DNA of 64,000 bases from Mercurialis annua (Eukaryota; Streptophyta; Magnoliopsida; Malpighiales; Euphorbiaceae). Location of the stretch: NCBI RefSeq assembly GCF_937616625.2, contig NC_065570.1, positions 51,885,665 through 51,949,664 on the forward strand. The letters run 5' to 3'. This document shows, in pieces, positions 1-11,685 of the stretch (the first letter of the stretch is position 1; each line of letters opens with the position of its first letter). The notes beneath the pieces were generated by a model. That model worked only from the letters and a program-made list of their open reading frames with translations. It searched no databases and had not been told where the DNA came from. Position numbers and translations under genes: made by a program.

Positions 1-1146
1 TATAAAAGCACGGAGGGGGGAGACAGGCAAATTTACTGAATAATCCTTTTCAGTTTATTACTAAATAAAGGTTTTATAGTCATTAACTAATTAGTTATTT
101 AATTAATCACTATTATAATTAAAGTTCTAATTAGAATAAGTAGCTAAATATCTCCAATTTAATTTTTAGTATGTAAAAAATAACTAAATTGTTTCTAAAT
201 TAGTAGGAATACCTATCTTTTAATTTGATTGAACTACAAAATTAAAATACTGTATTTGGTCAATGTATTATTATAAATTTCAATCTTATTATTTTTAAAG
301 ATATTATTAATAAAATTAAGTTAATTATTTAATTATGGTTATTATAAAACCAAAAGAAGAATAAATTCAGTATGAAAAAAAAATTAATGACCGAATATAT
401 TATATTTACTTTTACAAAAATTCTTAACTAATTTAATATTAATTATAAATAAAATATTGATATAATTATACTAATATGTACATTGACGAGTTACGTTACG
501 AGCCACGTGCATAACACGTAATGCGAAACTAGTCATTAGAATATTAGTAGAAATGCGAGATTCCACCTAAGCGGGTTAGGATGCCGTTCATGTAAGGATA
601 TTGATAATAAAAACAAATTTGGGTATTAAGCTTATACTAGACTACTAGTACTGTCAAATTGAATTGTCATGTCGTGTTTGTATAGATAACATGATAGAAT
701 CAACCTAATCTGTCAAAATATTAAACTCTAACACGACATAAATTTAAAATAGATAATACAATAAACACGTTAAAACAAATAGATAACATAACTAATATAA
801 TCCACTTAATATATTTAAAACATATAAAATATAATTTTAACTTCAAATCTGTTGAATTATATTTATATTATAAATTTTTAATATAGTTAATTTTCTTTGT
901 ATATTAATATATTTATATTAAATTTATGTTTTCCGTTTTATAAAAATAGAAAAAATATCATTCCCATAAAGATAAAAAAAATTGTCATATTTAATGTAAA
1001 TTAAAAATAAATTTATTAAAATGCCTTCATAATTTTACTATATGATTATTAAATACGGTGACTCTATAATGATTTACTATTTAAAAATTAAAGAGAAAAT
1101 AACAAAATTGCCAAAAAATAGTTTCTATTTTCACATAATATCATGT
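1..1146. other. AT-rich intergenic DNA, no gene seen
   Basis: No open frame with coding character is visible. Around 660-800 there are degenerate stretches built on the words TGTCGTGTTT and AACACGACATAA. The same words recur near 41.3 kb, 45.2 kb and 46.0 kb, so this is probably part of an old dispersed repeat. Nothing else could be assigned. Confidence 0.5.
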
Positions 1147-1207
1147 CATTATAAGAAATTTCACCTGTGCCATTTTTTTACAAAAGTATTTCAGCAGTAC
1201 CATTAAT

Positions 1208-1436
1208 CTGACGTCAGTGCGCGTCAGTCTGACGCACACTGACGTCAGCGCGCCAGCTGGCCTGATCAGGCCAGCTGATGCATTTTAATCTGGTGCACCT
1301 GCTGGAGCAGGTGCACCAGATTAAAATACACTGACCCGCGCATGACGCGCGGGTCAGTGTATGAATTGGCCCAATTCAGCAAGCTGAATTGGGTCCAATT
1401 CATTTTGTATTCCAATTCAGCTTGCTGCTGAATTGG
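1208..1436. repeat. Array of six consecutive hairpin-forming dyads
   Basis: Six inverted repeats follow one another with almost no spacer. (1) 1208-1248: 20-bp arms with one mismatch and a 1-nt loop. (2) 1254-1277: perfect 24-bp palindrome starting CAGCTGGCCTGA. (3) 1283-1326: 21-bp arms, 2-nt loop. (4) 1328-1360: 14-bp arms starting ACACTGACCCGCGC, 5-nt loop; the arms extend a little further. (5) 1363-1401: CCCAATTCAGC/GCTGAATTGGG with a further GAATTGG/CCAATTC pair outside. (6) 1412-1436: CCAATTCAGC/GCTGAATTGG. The block is much richer in G and C than its surroundings. It probably lies inside a transposon whose ends I could not delimit; the flank near 1157 (TTTCACCTGTGCCATTTTTT) looks like the subterminal part of such an element. 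Confidence 0.9.
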
Positions 1437-1544
1437 GTACTCATTTTTTTTATTTTTTTAATAAAATAAATAATTTTTTTATATATTTATTTAAATTTTA
1501 AAATATTAATTTTAAAAATATAAAAATACACAAATGATATAATT

Positions 1545-2280
1545 TTATAAATTATGCATCAGATGTATTGTTGATACAGATCGAATACGGATTCAATGTA
1601 TAAATATTATATCTACCATGTATATTATGTATCAGAGTGTATTTATTAAATATAATAAAAAAAATATTATGTATAAATTATTTATCAACGACATATTATT
1701 TAATTGTAAAAATTGTATAAATCATGTATAAATCATGTATCATTTATCTATCTATTAGGTGATTTTTTTTATCTATCATGTATAAATTATAAAGTAAAAA
1801 ATGTTACTATCATGTATAAATTATGTATCAACCATGTATCTGTTAATTACATTTGAAATGTATTTATCATGTATAAATTATGTATTGAAGATGTATCTAT
1901 TAATTACATTAAAAATGTATCTATTATGTATAAATTATGTATCAGAGTTGTATTGAATAATGTATCGGAAATGTATCAAGTATTTATATCAAGGAGCAAA
2001 GATGCATTCCATGAGCATCAAATATATATTAGAGATGTGTTAAATAATATATAAAAAAATATATGTAATAAAACTACAAAAAAGAAGACGTATAAAAAAA
2101 CAAGAAAGAGAGTTCGAACGGTCAAATATGTATCGTAAAATGTATCAGATATGTATCAAATATATATTGGAGATATATCCGTTATATAAAATTTGACAAT
2201 GATCTATTTAAATATATTTTTCAAATACCTTGTTTTATATTTGATTATTTCTTAATAAATGTATCATGCATGTATCTAAT
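1545..2280. repeat. Degenerate tandem repeat rich in ATGTATC and TATAAATTATGTATC
   Basis: The words CATGTATAAATTATGTATC and ATGTATCTATTAATTACATT recur many times between 1545 and 2280, with variable spacing of roughly 40-70 bp and many point differences. The small open frame at 1869-2054 is a by-product of the repeat (its residues repeat as MYKLCI). No function is implied. Confidence 0.65.
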
Positions 2281-4523
2281 ACATCAACCTTTAATTAAGC
2301 TCTTAAATATAAGAATGTAACATTATAATAAAAAAAACATTAATAAGTGTTTGCTTTAGAAAAAATCCTACTCCTAAAATGGCAGCAGCTGCATACCACG
2401 GGTCCTGGTTATAATTTCATATTTGTCCACTTAACACATTAGAGATCTAATTTTTTTTAATTAAGTTTTCTAAATATTTTCAAGTCTCGGTACCTAAATT
2501 CAGTATCTTCAAACTGAAAATGAAGCCACTAATTTTTCTCTGTGAATGGATCCAATTTATAATTTAATTAGCTCGCAAAAAAGTTAAATGAAAATAAACA
2601 TCAAAAAAGTGAAAATAAATGACAAATAGTTTACATCTTTTTTATGGGAATAAAAAATATATCTTGTGAGGGGTTGATTTTTAAAATGAAAAATCATAGA
2701 AATATCCAAAAAGTAGTACAGAGTTGGAAAAAAAAAAATTGTTGGCCGGCCATGTGACTTCCACCTCACAAAAGGAATAGAAGCTATATATATATGTAAG
2801 AAGATGGAACAGTTAATGAGTGTGGAGGTTTGGACATATGTAAGTTTGAGAAAGATGGCATTAAATGAAAACTAAATGAGTTTTGTGCTATTAATTGAAA
2901 TAATAATGATAACAAAAAAATATCTTTATCTAAGATGGCAATTGGTGAAAAGCAATTGTGATTTATGAGTTTTCTTGTTATTTTCTCAAAATTAAAAGGG
3001 TAATGTATATACATTTTAATAAATTAGCCACAATAAATGCATTTTTTTATTTGTGAAAATAATACTTTTTCTATTTTTATATGACGAATAGAATATTAAA
3101 TTATTTTATTTTTATATTTTATGAAATTGTAACCCTTTTATTTTTATATTACATACAATATATTTTTTATAAAGTTTATATATTATTAATATTTATTTAA
3201 TTTTTATAAAGTTTATATATTATTAATATTTTTACAAATTTACCATGCTTTATGAGAAATTGGAATTATTTGAACCCATTAAAACATACAATTTTTATGA
3301 TTGTTTCGTCTCCTTTTCTCATTAATAATAACATTTCTAATATAGCTATAACATAATTAACATTGTATATTTTTTTTAAAAAAATAAATTATCAATTGTT
3401 TCGTCAATAAAGTACAATTCTCAATCAAACTTAAATTAATTTTGATATCAGAAACTACTAACATTATCTCATTCAATTACTACCTGACAAACCCTACATA
3501 AAAAAATAGATAATAACCTTTCATAAAAAAATGACAATAAATTTTTGTTTTAAAATGACAACAAACAATAAAAAAACTAACATTAAAAAGACTTAATCGT
3601 AATAAAATATCGATTTTTTTGGGTTGTGTCAGTTGTAATCAAATCTTTTTAATTTGATCTGACGTTGTTTTGCTTATATGGCCAACATGCTGACAAAAAA
3701 AAAACAATTCGAATAAAAAGTGTCTAAAAAAAAATTAACATGTCAAAACTGACTACTTACAGTGAGTTGAAAAGATTTGGCTATAACGGACGCAACACAT
3801 AAATGTGTGGTATTTTATAGTATAGGACGGAAAATAATAACATTAACTCCTCATTTTAGGTCTACAATTACCAATTGTTTCCCTCCTAAAGTTTAATAGG
3901 ACTAGTTATATTTTTCTTTCTGCAGCTAAGTATATTAGTTGACTTTTAAATATAAGCTATTAGTTTGATAAAATTCATTTTCCCCCTTTTCATTGATTAA
4001 AGAGTCTGATTATTAAAAATTAAAAATTTATTAATTTCTTTCAAAAATATTCATAAATTATTGATAGAATATATTTTAAACTATTTTACAGTTATATATT
4101 AAACAATATATTTATAAATATTTTTTTTACTAAAAAATTGATATTTTAAATAAATTAAATTCACTAAAAATTAATAAAACATAAAATGTTTCGATTCGGC
4201 AAAAAATATAAATTTGACTATATTTCTACTTTTTATATTTTAACTTATTTAGTTCAAAATTGAATTAGACTACAAATATATTGAATAAACTTTAAAATTA
4301 GATCGAACCAAAACATATTAAATCTACTTTATAAAATTTGAATTCATTAAATTTCTTTAATTTGATCTAAAAAAATACATCGTTATAAATATATTATTTT
4401 TTGATAACAAATTAAATAATTTTAAATGTTTCGATTTGATGATTTTATGGAGTTTGTTTTTAAAAGATAAATAAATTTAAAAATTACACTGGACTTTGTT
4501 TTTAATAATTGAACCTTTAACCA
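2281..4523. other. AT-rich intergenic DNA, no gene seen
   Basis: Only short, low-complexity open frames occur here. A near-exact duplication, ATAAAGTTTATATATTATTAATATTT, is visible at about 3169-3194 and 3207-3232. No terminal repeats or recognisable protein segments were found. Confidence 0.5.
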
Positions 4524-4540
4524 AGTCAAGGACTCAACTA

Positions 4541-4650
4541 CCAATGAGCTTTAACTCAAATGGTATAAGCGCTAAGTAGAAAACTGCTAGGTCGTGAGTT
4601 CGATCCTCCTACAAGCGCTCCCCCTCCCAAAATTATCTAAAAAAAAAAAA
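4541..4650 (+). mobile_element. SINE, tRNA-derived, with 17-bp target duplication
   Basis: A 110-bp insertion begins CCAATGAGCTTTAACTC and ends in a run of A. It is flanked by perfect direct copies of AGTCAAGGACTCAACTA at 4524-4540 and 4651-4667. The 5' part resembles a tRNA gene, with an A-box-like stretch (TTAACTCAAATGGTATAAG) and a B-box-like stretch (GAGTTCGATCCTC). These are the marks of a tRNA-derived SINE inserted by LINE machinery. The perfect duplication suggests a fairly recent insertion. A shortened relative lies at about 57085-57174. Confidence 0.88.
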
Positions 4651-4667
4651 AGTCAAGGACTCAACTA

Positions 4668-6015
4668 ACAAATGGAGAAAATAACAAATTTGATTAAATG
4701 TCAGAAAAAAATCAACCTCTTAAAAATCATAAAAATAATATTTCATACTTAAAATGAGGAAGTAAATAGTAATTATTTTTAAAATTAATACAGTTACTAA
4801 AAATTAAATTTAAATCCATACTTACATAGAATAATTAATAAGTCATGGATCAAATAAATAATACAAAAAAATATAGTTATAAGTCTTATTAAAAAATTAA
4901 AGTTTAGCCCAAACTATAAATAATAAAAAAATACACATAATTAAAAATAGACCAAATAAATAATAATTATATCTAAAAATATTTATTAAAATAAAATTGT
5001 AATTTAAGTTACATATAATTTTAAAATTAATTAATAGCTGATAAAATAAATAATATATAATATATAAAATTATAATAATTTTATTTATTAAATAGTTAAA
5101 TAGTTATAAAAAAGTAAAGTTTCAATTCAATCTATTAACTAGTTATAAAATTAATATTTATTAACGAAGAAAAAAAAGCTTACGGAAATTAAAATATCAG
5201 TATAGTATGTAAATATTTTCATATTAACAAGAGAAAGTTACTCTAAAACCCCTCATATATGTCATACTTCATATTTTGGTATCTTTTGTTTGAAAATCAA
5301 ACAATTTGATACCTCATTTTCAATTCTGTTAACAATTAAAGACTTCTGTTAGTTTCGTTAACAATTTGGTATTCACTTTCAAATGATTTCGTACCTCATT
5401 TTTAATTATATTAACGATTGGATACCTCAATAATCATTGGTGCTTTATTTTCAAATAATTTGGTACCTCACTTTTAATTCTATTAATGGTTTGGTATCCG
5501 GATTTAATTAGCAGAATGTTGTAATTGTTTGTAAAATTAAAAATTGAGATACTAAATTGTTTAATTTTCATCTTATATTATATTTAAATATTGATAATGA
5601 AATAAAAATGATGTGAAAGCAGTTGGAGTTGAGATAATAGCAATATGCATTAGAGTGGAGAATGGAATTAGAATATCTTTGGTCGGCCTCTTAGCTTAAA
5701 AAGAAGATGGGAATTAGAGTGTGAATGAAGAGAGGAATTTTGGGTAATTTAATTTTGTTTTATTTGTTGACCTGTTATTGTCATAACAATGTCAAGAGAA
5801 AGTACCAACTATCTAATTAATCTACATTCATTCCCCTAACACTACACGCAGTCGCGGATTCTGAACTTTCGCTTATACGAGCATAATTTTACTTCCCCAA
5901 ATTATATAATATATTGTTCCATTATTTCTTTTCAATTTTTTTAGACTGAACAATATCATTTTTCACTATTTTTCAAAAAAAAAAAGATAGTGACTTTTTT
6001 TAAATAGTTTTTTTT
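4668..6015. other. AT-rich intergenic DNA with decayed repeats
   Basis: Between 5234 and 5580 the phrase (A)TTTGGTACCTCA followed by TTTTTAATT recurs in both orientations with decay, suggesting an old foldback element. The rest shows no coding signal. Confidence 0.5.
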
Positions 6016-6888
6016 GAACGAAGGATCACCTTACCCTCGAACTTGACACAAAATATCAAAAACGTCCAAATTAGCAAAACCGTATTACTTTTACCCTGAA
6101 CTTGGCAACCGGTTCAAATACACTCCTATGCTGATGTGGCACCTTAATTGGAGAGTGAGATTCTAAATTTAAAATAATTAACTCTAATTAACCCTAATTA
6201 ATCTAAAACACATGTTCTTCTACTTCCACCACCACTATCCCTTCACCTCCATCAACCACCACCAAAAACCCATCAACCACCACCCGAACCATCAATAACC
6301 ACCCAAAACACCACCCGCCACCAGCAAATTCTCAGCAGAGACGACTTCAAAAACGAACTCAGTTCATCTCTGACTGAGACGAGAGTGAGAGACGAACTCT
6401 CGTTTCTCTCTCTCTCGTCTCTCATCGGAGAGACGAACCTTCGTCTCTCAGATCTGTGAAAGATGAACTCAGTTCGTCTCTAACGATGAGCAGCTGCCGG
6501 AAAAAATTTCCGACAGCTGCTCATCAAAATTTTGAAAAAAATTGATTTTTTTTTGTAAAAAGTATAAAAAGGTCCTTTATATTTTTAGTTAATATAATTT
6601 TGATATGTAAGGTATTAAAATTAAATTGTTTTTTTTAAATTATTATGGACTAATTTATACAATGTTATAAGAATTAGTATTCTTTTAAACCTTTTACCAT
6701 TAAAAACCACCTAGGAAACAAAACCATCACTAAAACCAGAGAGTGTGTCTCACTCTCCTAGGTGAGAGTGGGGAGGAGGGGTTTTGTACTAAATTTGACA
6801 AGTTTAGGGTAAAAATGATCATATTTTGCTAATTTGAACGTTTTTGATATTTTGTGCCAAGTTCAGGAGGTAAAGTGATCCTTTGTTC
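6016..6888. mobile_element. Mutator-type inverted-repeat element (non-autonomous)
   Basis: Left end GAACGAAGGATCACCTTACC and right end (reversed) GAACAAAGGATCACTTTACC are the tips of long inverted arms that remain similar for about 80 bp. The arms include CAAAATATCAAAAACGT on the left and ACGTTTTTGATATTTTG on the right. No transposase is present. The flanks are runs of T, so a target duplication cannot be proved. Similar GAACAAAGG tips are seen on the element at 34963-35312. The interior holds pyrimidine- and proline-codon-rich sequence (6215-6350) and a hairpin cassette (6350-6526). Confidence 0.75.
6350..6526. repeat. Hairpin cassette inside the Mutator-type element
   Basis: Repeated GAACTCAGTTCRTCTC and CGTCTCTC words occur in both orientations, followed by a strong hairpin at 6485-6525. 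Its outer arms are GATGAGCAGCTG and CAGCTGCTCATC, and its inner arms CGGAAA and TTTCCG. Confidence 0.75.
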
Positions 6889-8159
6889 TTTTCCTTTTTT
6901 TTGAATAAAATGGTTCATATTATACGTGGCTGATGCAGTGTTTTTTTTTGTAGCTACATCAGTTCAATACCTGATTTTAAACGGTGATATAGTTGCAATG
7001 ATATAAAAGATAGTGAAGAAAATGAATAGTTTGTAAAGGTTGTGATAGAATTGGAATTTCATATAAATATGATGATTTAATATATAATTATTTCTATAAT
7101 TTATTAGTTTAATTTATTTATTTTATTATTGAACTTTTGATATTTGAAGTATGTGTGAGTTCTTTTATTATTATAAAAAGTATATTGTCAACGAAAGTAA
7201 ACTTTTTTAAATTTTGTTAGGTAGTGAGCTTATGTTTTTTGATTTTCGTCGTATTTCGTTTTTCGTAGTTGTAATGTTTGGTGTGCGCAACCTTTTAGAG
7301 CAGTGTAATTTTTTTTTTTACTATTTTTTGTAACTTTTAATATATTTTGCATTCTAAAAGAACAAAGATAATAAGCTTATATGATTTATTTTAAAAACAT
7401 TAATATCCAAAATTTATTCTAAGTATTAGAATATTCTTTCGATAATAGTTAAAGGTATTTAGTTCAAACTTGTGATATTTTAAATATTGGCAATTCAAGC
7501 ATCACGTTACTTACTAGCATGATTTGACTCTTGTTCTTTAAGTGATAATTTTGGAAATTCAAATACCTATAATAAACTTATTGGACAATTTGAATATAGA
7601 AGGATAAAACGAGACAAACTGATAAATTGAAGATGTTTTAAAACCATAAACTTAACCTTAATCAATCTTTTGTGACCAGTTCTGAAGACAAAATAAACTT
7701 CTACTGATTCTGGATATATAAACTAAAAACTTCAATTCTTTTGCACATTTTCTCATATAGCCTCCAAATAACTAATACCATCCCCACAATGTTTTGCTTG
7801 GTTGGTAAAATGACGGTACTGTTGCAAATAAGTTAAACCGGAAGCTGGGAGTAATTCAGTTAGATGACCAGAGTAGCGGCGGTAGTTACTGCTACTTTAC
7901 TTGTAGGTGCATTTCCGACTGTTATATATTTTTAATTGGAAAAATGAAAAATCACAAAGCTATTCAAAAAGATATTACCGTAATTTAAAAAATATATATT
8001 ATTTTAAAAAGTAAACTGATGTTTAGCCATTTTTATAATTTTTTTGGTATAATGCATAACCCCAGGTTGATTAATAATGATTAAGGAATGGAAACACATT
8101 TCACAAAATTAGCCTAAACTAAAAACAATGGATTTGAGCCTAAAATTACAAAAATACAA
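6889..8159. other. AT-rich intergenic DNA, no gene seen
   Basis: No coding frame, tandem repeat or matched terminal repeat was recognised. Confidence 0.5.
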
Positions 8160-8231
8160 TGCGTCTGCCGGGAGTCGAACCCGGGTCTATTGTTTGGAAG
8201 GCAATTATCCTAACCGTTGGACTACAAACGC
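8160..8231 (-). tRNA. tRNA-Gly (anticodon TCC)
   Basis: On the minus strand the gene starts GCGTTTGTAGTCCAACGG at 8231 and ends CCCGGCAGACGC at 8161, with A at 8160 as discriminator base. The loop CTTCCAA gives anticodon TCC. The B box GGGTTCGACTCC and A box TAGTCCAACGG are intact, and a run of T follows downstream on the minus strand (pol III stop). Compared with the usual plant tRNA-Gly(TCC), as I recall it, there are two changes. One gives a T-G wobble in the acceptor stem; the other gives a C-A mismatch closing the anticodon stem. The gene may be functional, weak or a recent pseudogene. Confidence 0.92.
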
Positions 8232-8837
8232 TTTATTGTAAATTTCGTGCATTATGTTTTATATATACAATCATTATTTGATTTAAGAATTTTAGCATTT
8301 ATTTTATTGAACTAATTGTAGTGGAAATTAGTTGAAAATTTTATTAAATAAATAAAAATTATAATTTTTTGAAAAATTGATAAAGTGGATTTTACATTCT
8401 CATTTATCATTAAGTTATCACTAATAAATTATTTCTTAGCTTTTCTTTTTTTGTCTTTAGAATGTTATTGATTATTATATTATTAAAATAAAAAATTAAT
8501 GATTAAATTATCAAATGTAATATTAAACTTTTTAGTATTATATAAAAATCCACAACTTAAACTTTTGAGTCAGATTTTTTAATAATTATAAATTATTGTA
8601 GTTATATTTTTAAAATAATACTATTTAATCTATCTATCTTAACCCAGCTTTGTATACCATCTGACGTGATAATATACAAATGGACCAATTTATAAAGCGA
8701 AATTGAAGCATATATTTTTAGATAGAAGTTGGGCAAATAAAAACATGTCACGTAAGACGGTACATTAAAATGAGTTAAACTAGGATTAAATAACATTTAT
8801 TTTATAAAATAAAAATAAAAATAGAATTTTCCATTTT

Positions 8838-9753
8838 TTTTTGTCAAAGGATGAATTTCATTTAATAAAATGTGAGATATACACAAATGAATGACTCCTC
8901 AACACATTTGAGTGAGCCAATTCATAACTGAATGATGAGCGCTGCTGAACCAGTCATCGATAAGGGCTTTTCTAGCCATCATATGGGCTACCTAATTATG
9001 TTTACGGTTTACATATTTAAATCTAATTTCCGAGAATTTGGAAACTAGATTAACAATATCTTCCAAAACTACTCCGGCATCTCTGTCGTCACTAGAGGAG
9101 GAATTAGCAGCATTAATCAAAATCTGGCAGTCTCCTTCAAAGACAAGATTTGTATAATCTGTACGTATCACCTCCTCCATTGATGTCCGAAGCGCCAATG
9201 CCTCTATTACAATTGCTACCACTATACTCAGAAAGCGCCTAGCCCCGGCCAAGATAATATGACCTGCAGAATTACATACTACAAAGTCAATCGCACCTAT
9301 CCTGAATTTCATATCAATAGCACCATCAAAATTAACTTTGTGAAAACCTGTTGGCGGGGGTAACCATGAAGATCGAGCAACTTGCACAGTCACTGGATTA
9401 TTTGGCATGACGTCTAAATTAGATCTTTTCTTTGAAGCGTCCATATATTCCTGTTGTTGCTCATATGCCTTATTAACAATCTCCGATACCGATAAGTGTT
9501 TATGATTGAACACCATCTCATAGCGTGCTTTTCAAATATTCCATAGTATGAAAATACAAAAGGCAAAGTCTTCTTTAGACTTACCCAGCCGTTGTAAGTC
9601 GTTAACCAAAACATTCCACCAATCAGCTAACGATGTTTGGGACAGCAATTCTGATCGAAGGCCAAAATTAAATTCAAACCAAGTCTGTAATCGGTCACAA
9701 AATGAATGATAATCAGCCCCAAATAATCTTTGTATTAGCAATATTATATACAA
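8838..9753 (-). pseudogene. LINE 3' end: zinc-binding/RNase H remnant
   Basis: The minus strand reads as the C-terminal part of a plant LINE ORF2. The region before RNase H is at about 9753-9520, including ILWNI and KARYEMVFNHK. The RNase H domain follows at about 9380-8900, including GFHKVNFDGA, then EALALRTSMEE, then VFEGDCQILI. The frame is continuous but has at least two stop codons. One is a TGA in place of W in ILWNI-x-KARYE (near 9530). The other is a TAG just after RKHN (near 8990), where the frame then continues VAHMMARKALIDDW. The element ends in a short A tail (a T run near 8833-8841 on the plus strand). It is 5'-truncated, as is common for LINEs, and is not functional. No clear target duplication was found. 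Confidence 0.85.
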
Positions 9754-9756
9754 TTA

Positions 9757-10139
9757 CTATTATTTATTAAATAAAATCAGTACTGCAATAGTCCTAACAT
9801 CAAGTGTTAGTTAGTTGGACCATATCCATCCTCAAATGGATGGATATAGCTTAGTCGGACTCTATCTTTTTTAAATTGGTTTGAGACCAACGCATGTGAT
9901 AACTCAAATATGACAATTTTCCTAGACCCACAAAACTAGATTTACATGTTACTAAAATCTGGTGTTTGCTGACATTTTCTTATTAGTTACTATTTTTTTT
10001 AACAGACTTATTAGTTACTGTTATTTGCTCAATAGTGTTAAACATATTTGTAATATAATTTCAACTTACTTATATGATCAATTTTCCTTTCTTGCTCCTG
10101 CTTTGTAAACATATGTGGCACACGAATATCAGGCTGCAC
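9757..10139. other. Intergenic DNA with one hairpin
   Basis: An inverted repeat ATATCCATCC-TCAAAT-GGATGGATAT lies at about 9825-9850. No gene was recognised. Confidence 0.5.
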
Positions 10140-10495
10140 AATTTTTTTTTTACCAAAGGCTAATCTTCATTGATAGAATTATCAAAACTACAAAAATATG
10201 TGACTCCTCAACATGCTGAGTGAGCCAGTCTAAAAAAAATGATGATACTGCAAAAACAGTCATCCACAAGGGCTTATTTAACCACCAAGGATCACCTAAT
10301 TATAGTAACAACGTATCAAGAAAAGCTATCACCCAAATAAATCTATCATCATTAAAAGAAGAACTCCTCATGTCATGTAATGATGATAGTCTGTGAATAA
10401 CAGCTCCTCTATCAACGTTTGAAATCTGAATGCTTCGGCCACAATTAAAAAAGACGAACTCCTGCCAAAATCAAGTTATTCTGCTAACTTGCCAA
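10140..10495 (-). mobile_element. Second decayed LINE 3' end
   Basis: It begins at a T run (10141-10150, an A tail on the minus strand). It is then collinear with the 3' end of the LINE at 8838: GACTCCTCAACA, GAGTGAGCCA, CAGTCATC, AAGGGCTT and CACCTAATTAT occur in the same order. The RNase H frame is broken by several changes and small deletions. It is an older or more decayed copy of a related family. Confidence 0.7.
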
Positions 10496-10501
10496 TGCAT
10501 C

Positions 10502-10627
10502 TTCTATAGTTACTTTATTACTTTTAACAAATTAAAGGTTATTTTATCCATTTTTTACCGTTAGATGAAAACATTTTCATCTAATAGTAAAATAGATAAA
10601 ATAAAGAAAAATAAAGTAACTATAGAA
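10502..10627. mobile_element. Small foldback MITE
   Basis: The 126-bp unit begins TTCTATAGTTACTTTATT and ends with its inverse, AATAAAGTAACTATAGAA. The arms remain loosely complementary to the centre (GATGAAAA/TTTTCATC). No coding capacity; the target duplication is not obvious. Confidence 0.75.
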
Positions 10628-11635
10628 AAGCCATTAAATATATACAAATAAACTGTTGCCATAAAGTCTTATATTTTTTACTACTTATTAATGATTAATT
10701 TAATAAATTATCAAGTAATTATATATAAGTAACATGTTTTTTCATAAATTAACTATAAAATAGCCATAAAATATTGATTCATCGTCCTTTTAGTTCTAAA
10801 TATTGAGATGATATAATTTTAAGCCAATGCATTCCATTTGATTGTAGGGAAAAGTTATCGTTGCTGTTAATGTTTCATAAGAAAAAATATTGAATATAAT
10901 TGCTAAAAATGATAATTTCATTACGTAAAAGAATAGTGTCAAAATTATGATATAATATTACGCCAAAATAATAATGAAAACTCACGCCAAAAAAGTGATA
11001 TAAAATCACGCCAATATAGTGATATAAAATCACGCCAAAAACTAGGTAGCACGGATACAGAAAAGACATAAAACGGGTATGGTCAAATGAGATTTAAAAT
11101 AAACAAAAACAAAAGATACGAAATATGAAAAAAAAGTTAATAATAGAAATATAAGAAATATTTATAAATATAAAAAGCTACAAATTTTATATTTACTAAA
11201 TTTAATTTTTATATTTACAAAAATTACTGAATGGATCATTTAAATATATTCAAAATTATCAAATAAAAATCTTCAAATTTTAGAAAATTGAAGTTAATAT
11301 TTTATAAATATTACGAAAATATTATGTAATTCTACAACTATTTAAAAATGGAATATCTTGTAATTTGAACGATACACTTTACGAGTAATAGATAAGATCT
11401 TCAATAAGTTAAAAAAATATGTAATTTTATAAATATTTAAACATGAAATATACAGCAGATAATTTAAATAATAAATTTTATAATATTGGGTTAGATTCCG
11501 AATTTTCAATAGTTTTAGATTATCGAAACGGAAAACGCAAAAAAATTGAAGTATTTGTATTTTCTAGTATCCGTAAATAGTGTTTAAATTGGCGGTTAGC
11601 AATTACGGCCAAAATGACAAAACTCAGTTAAGAGT
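10628..11635. other. Intergenic DNA upstream of the PPR gene, with a short tandem repeat
   Basis: Between about 10935 and 11040 a unit of about 25 bp, AGTGATATAAAATCACGCCA, is repeated four times with decay. The small minus-strand open frame over it is a by-product. The rest is AT-rich. The promoter of the PPR gene should lie near 11400-11680, but no clear core element was singled out. Confidence 0.6.
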
Positions 11636-11685
11636 GTGGATAAAGTGTCAACAACTTCATCACCATATGTTCTTTCTCCATTTGC

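Noticed and set aside
1208..1436. CRISPR-like array
   Set aside because: The dyads differ from each other and there are no equal-length spacers between identical repeats. The DNA is from a plant nucleus.
6016..6888. Target duplication for this element
   Set aside because: The flanks are T runs, so any apparent match is not informative. The element was called from its inverted arms only.
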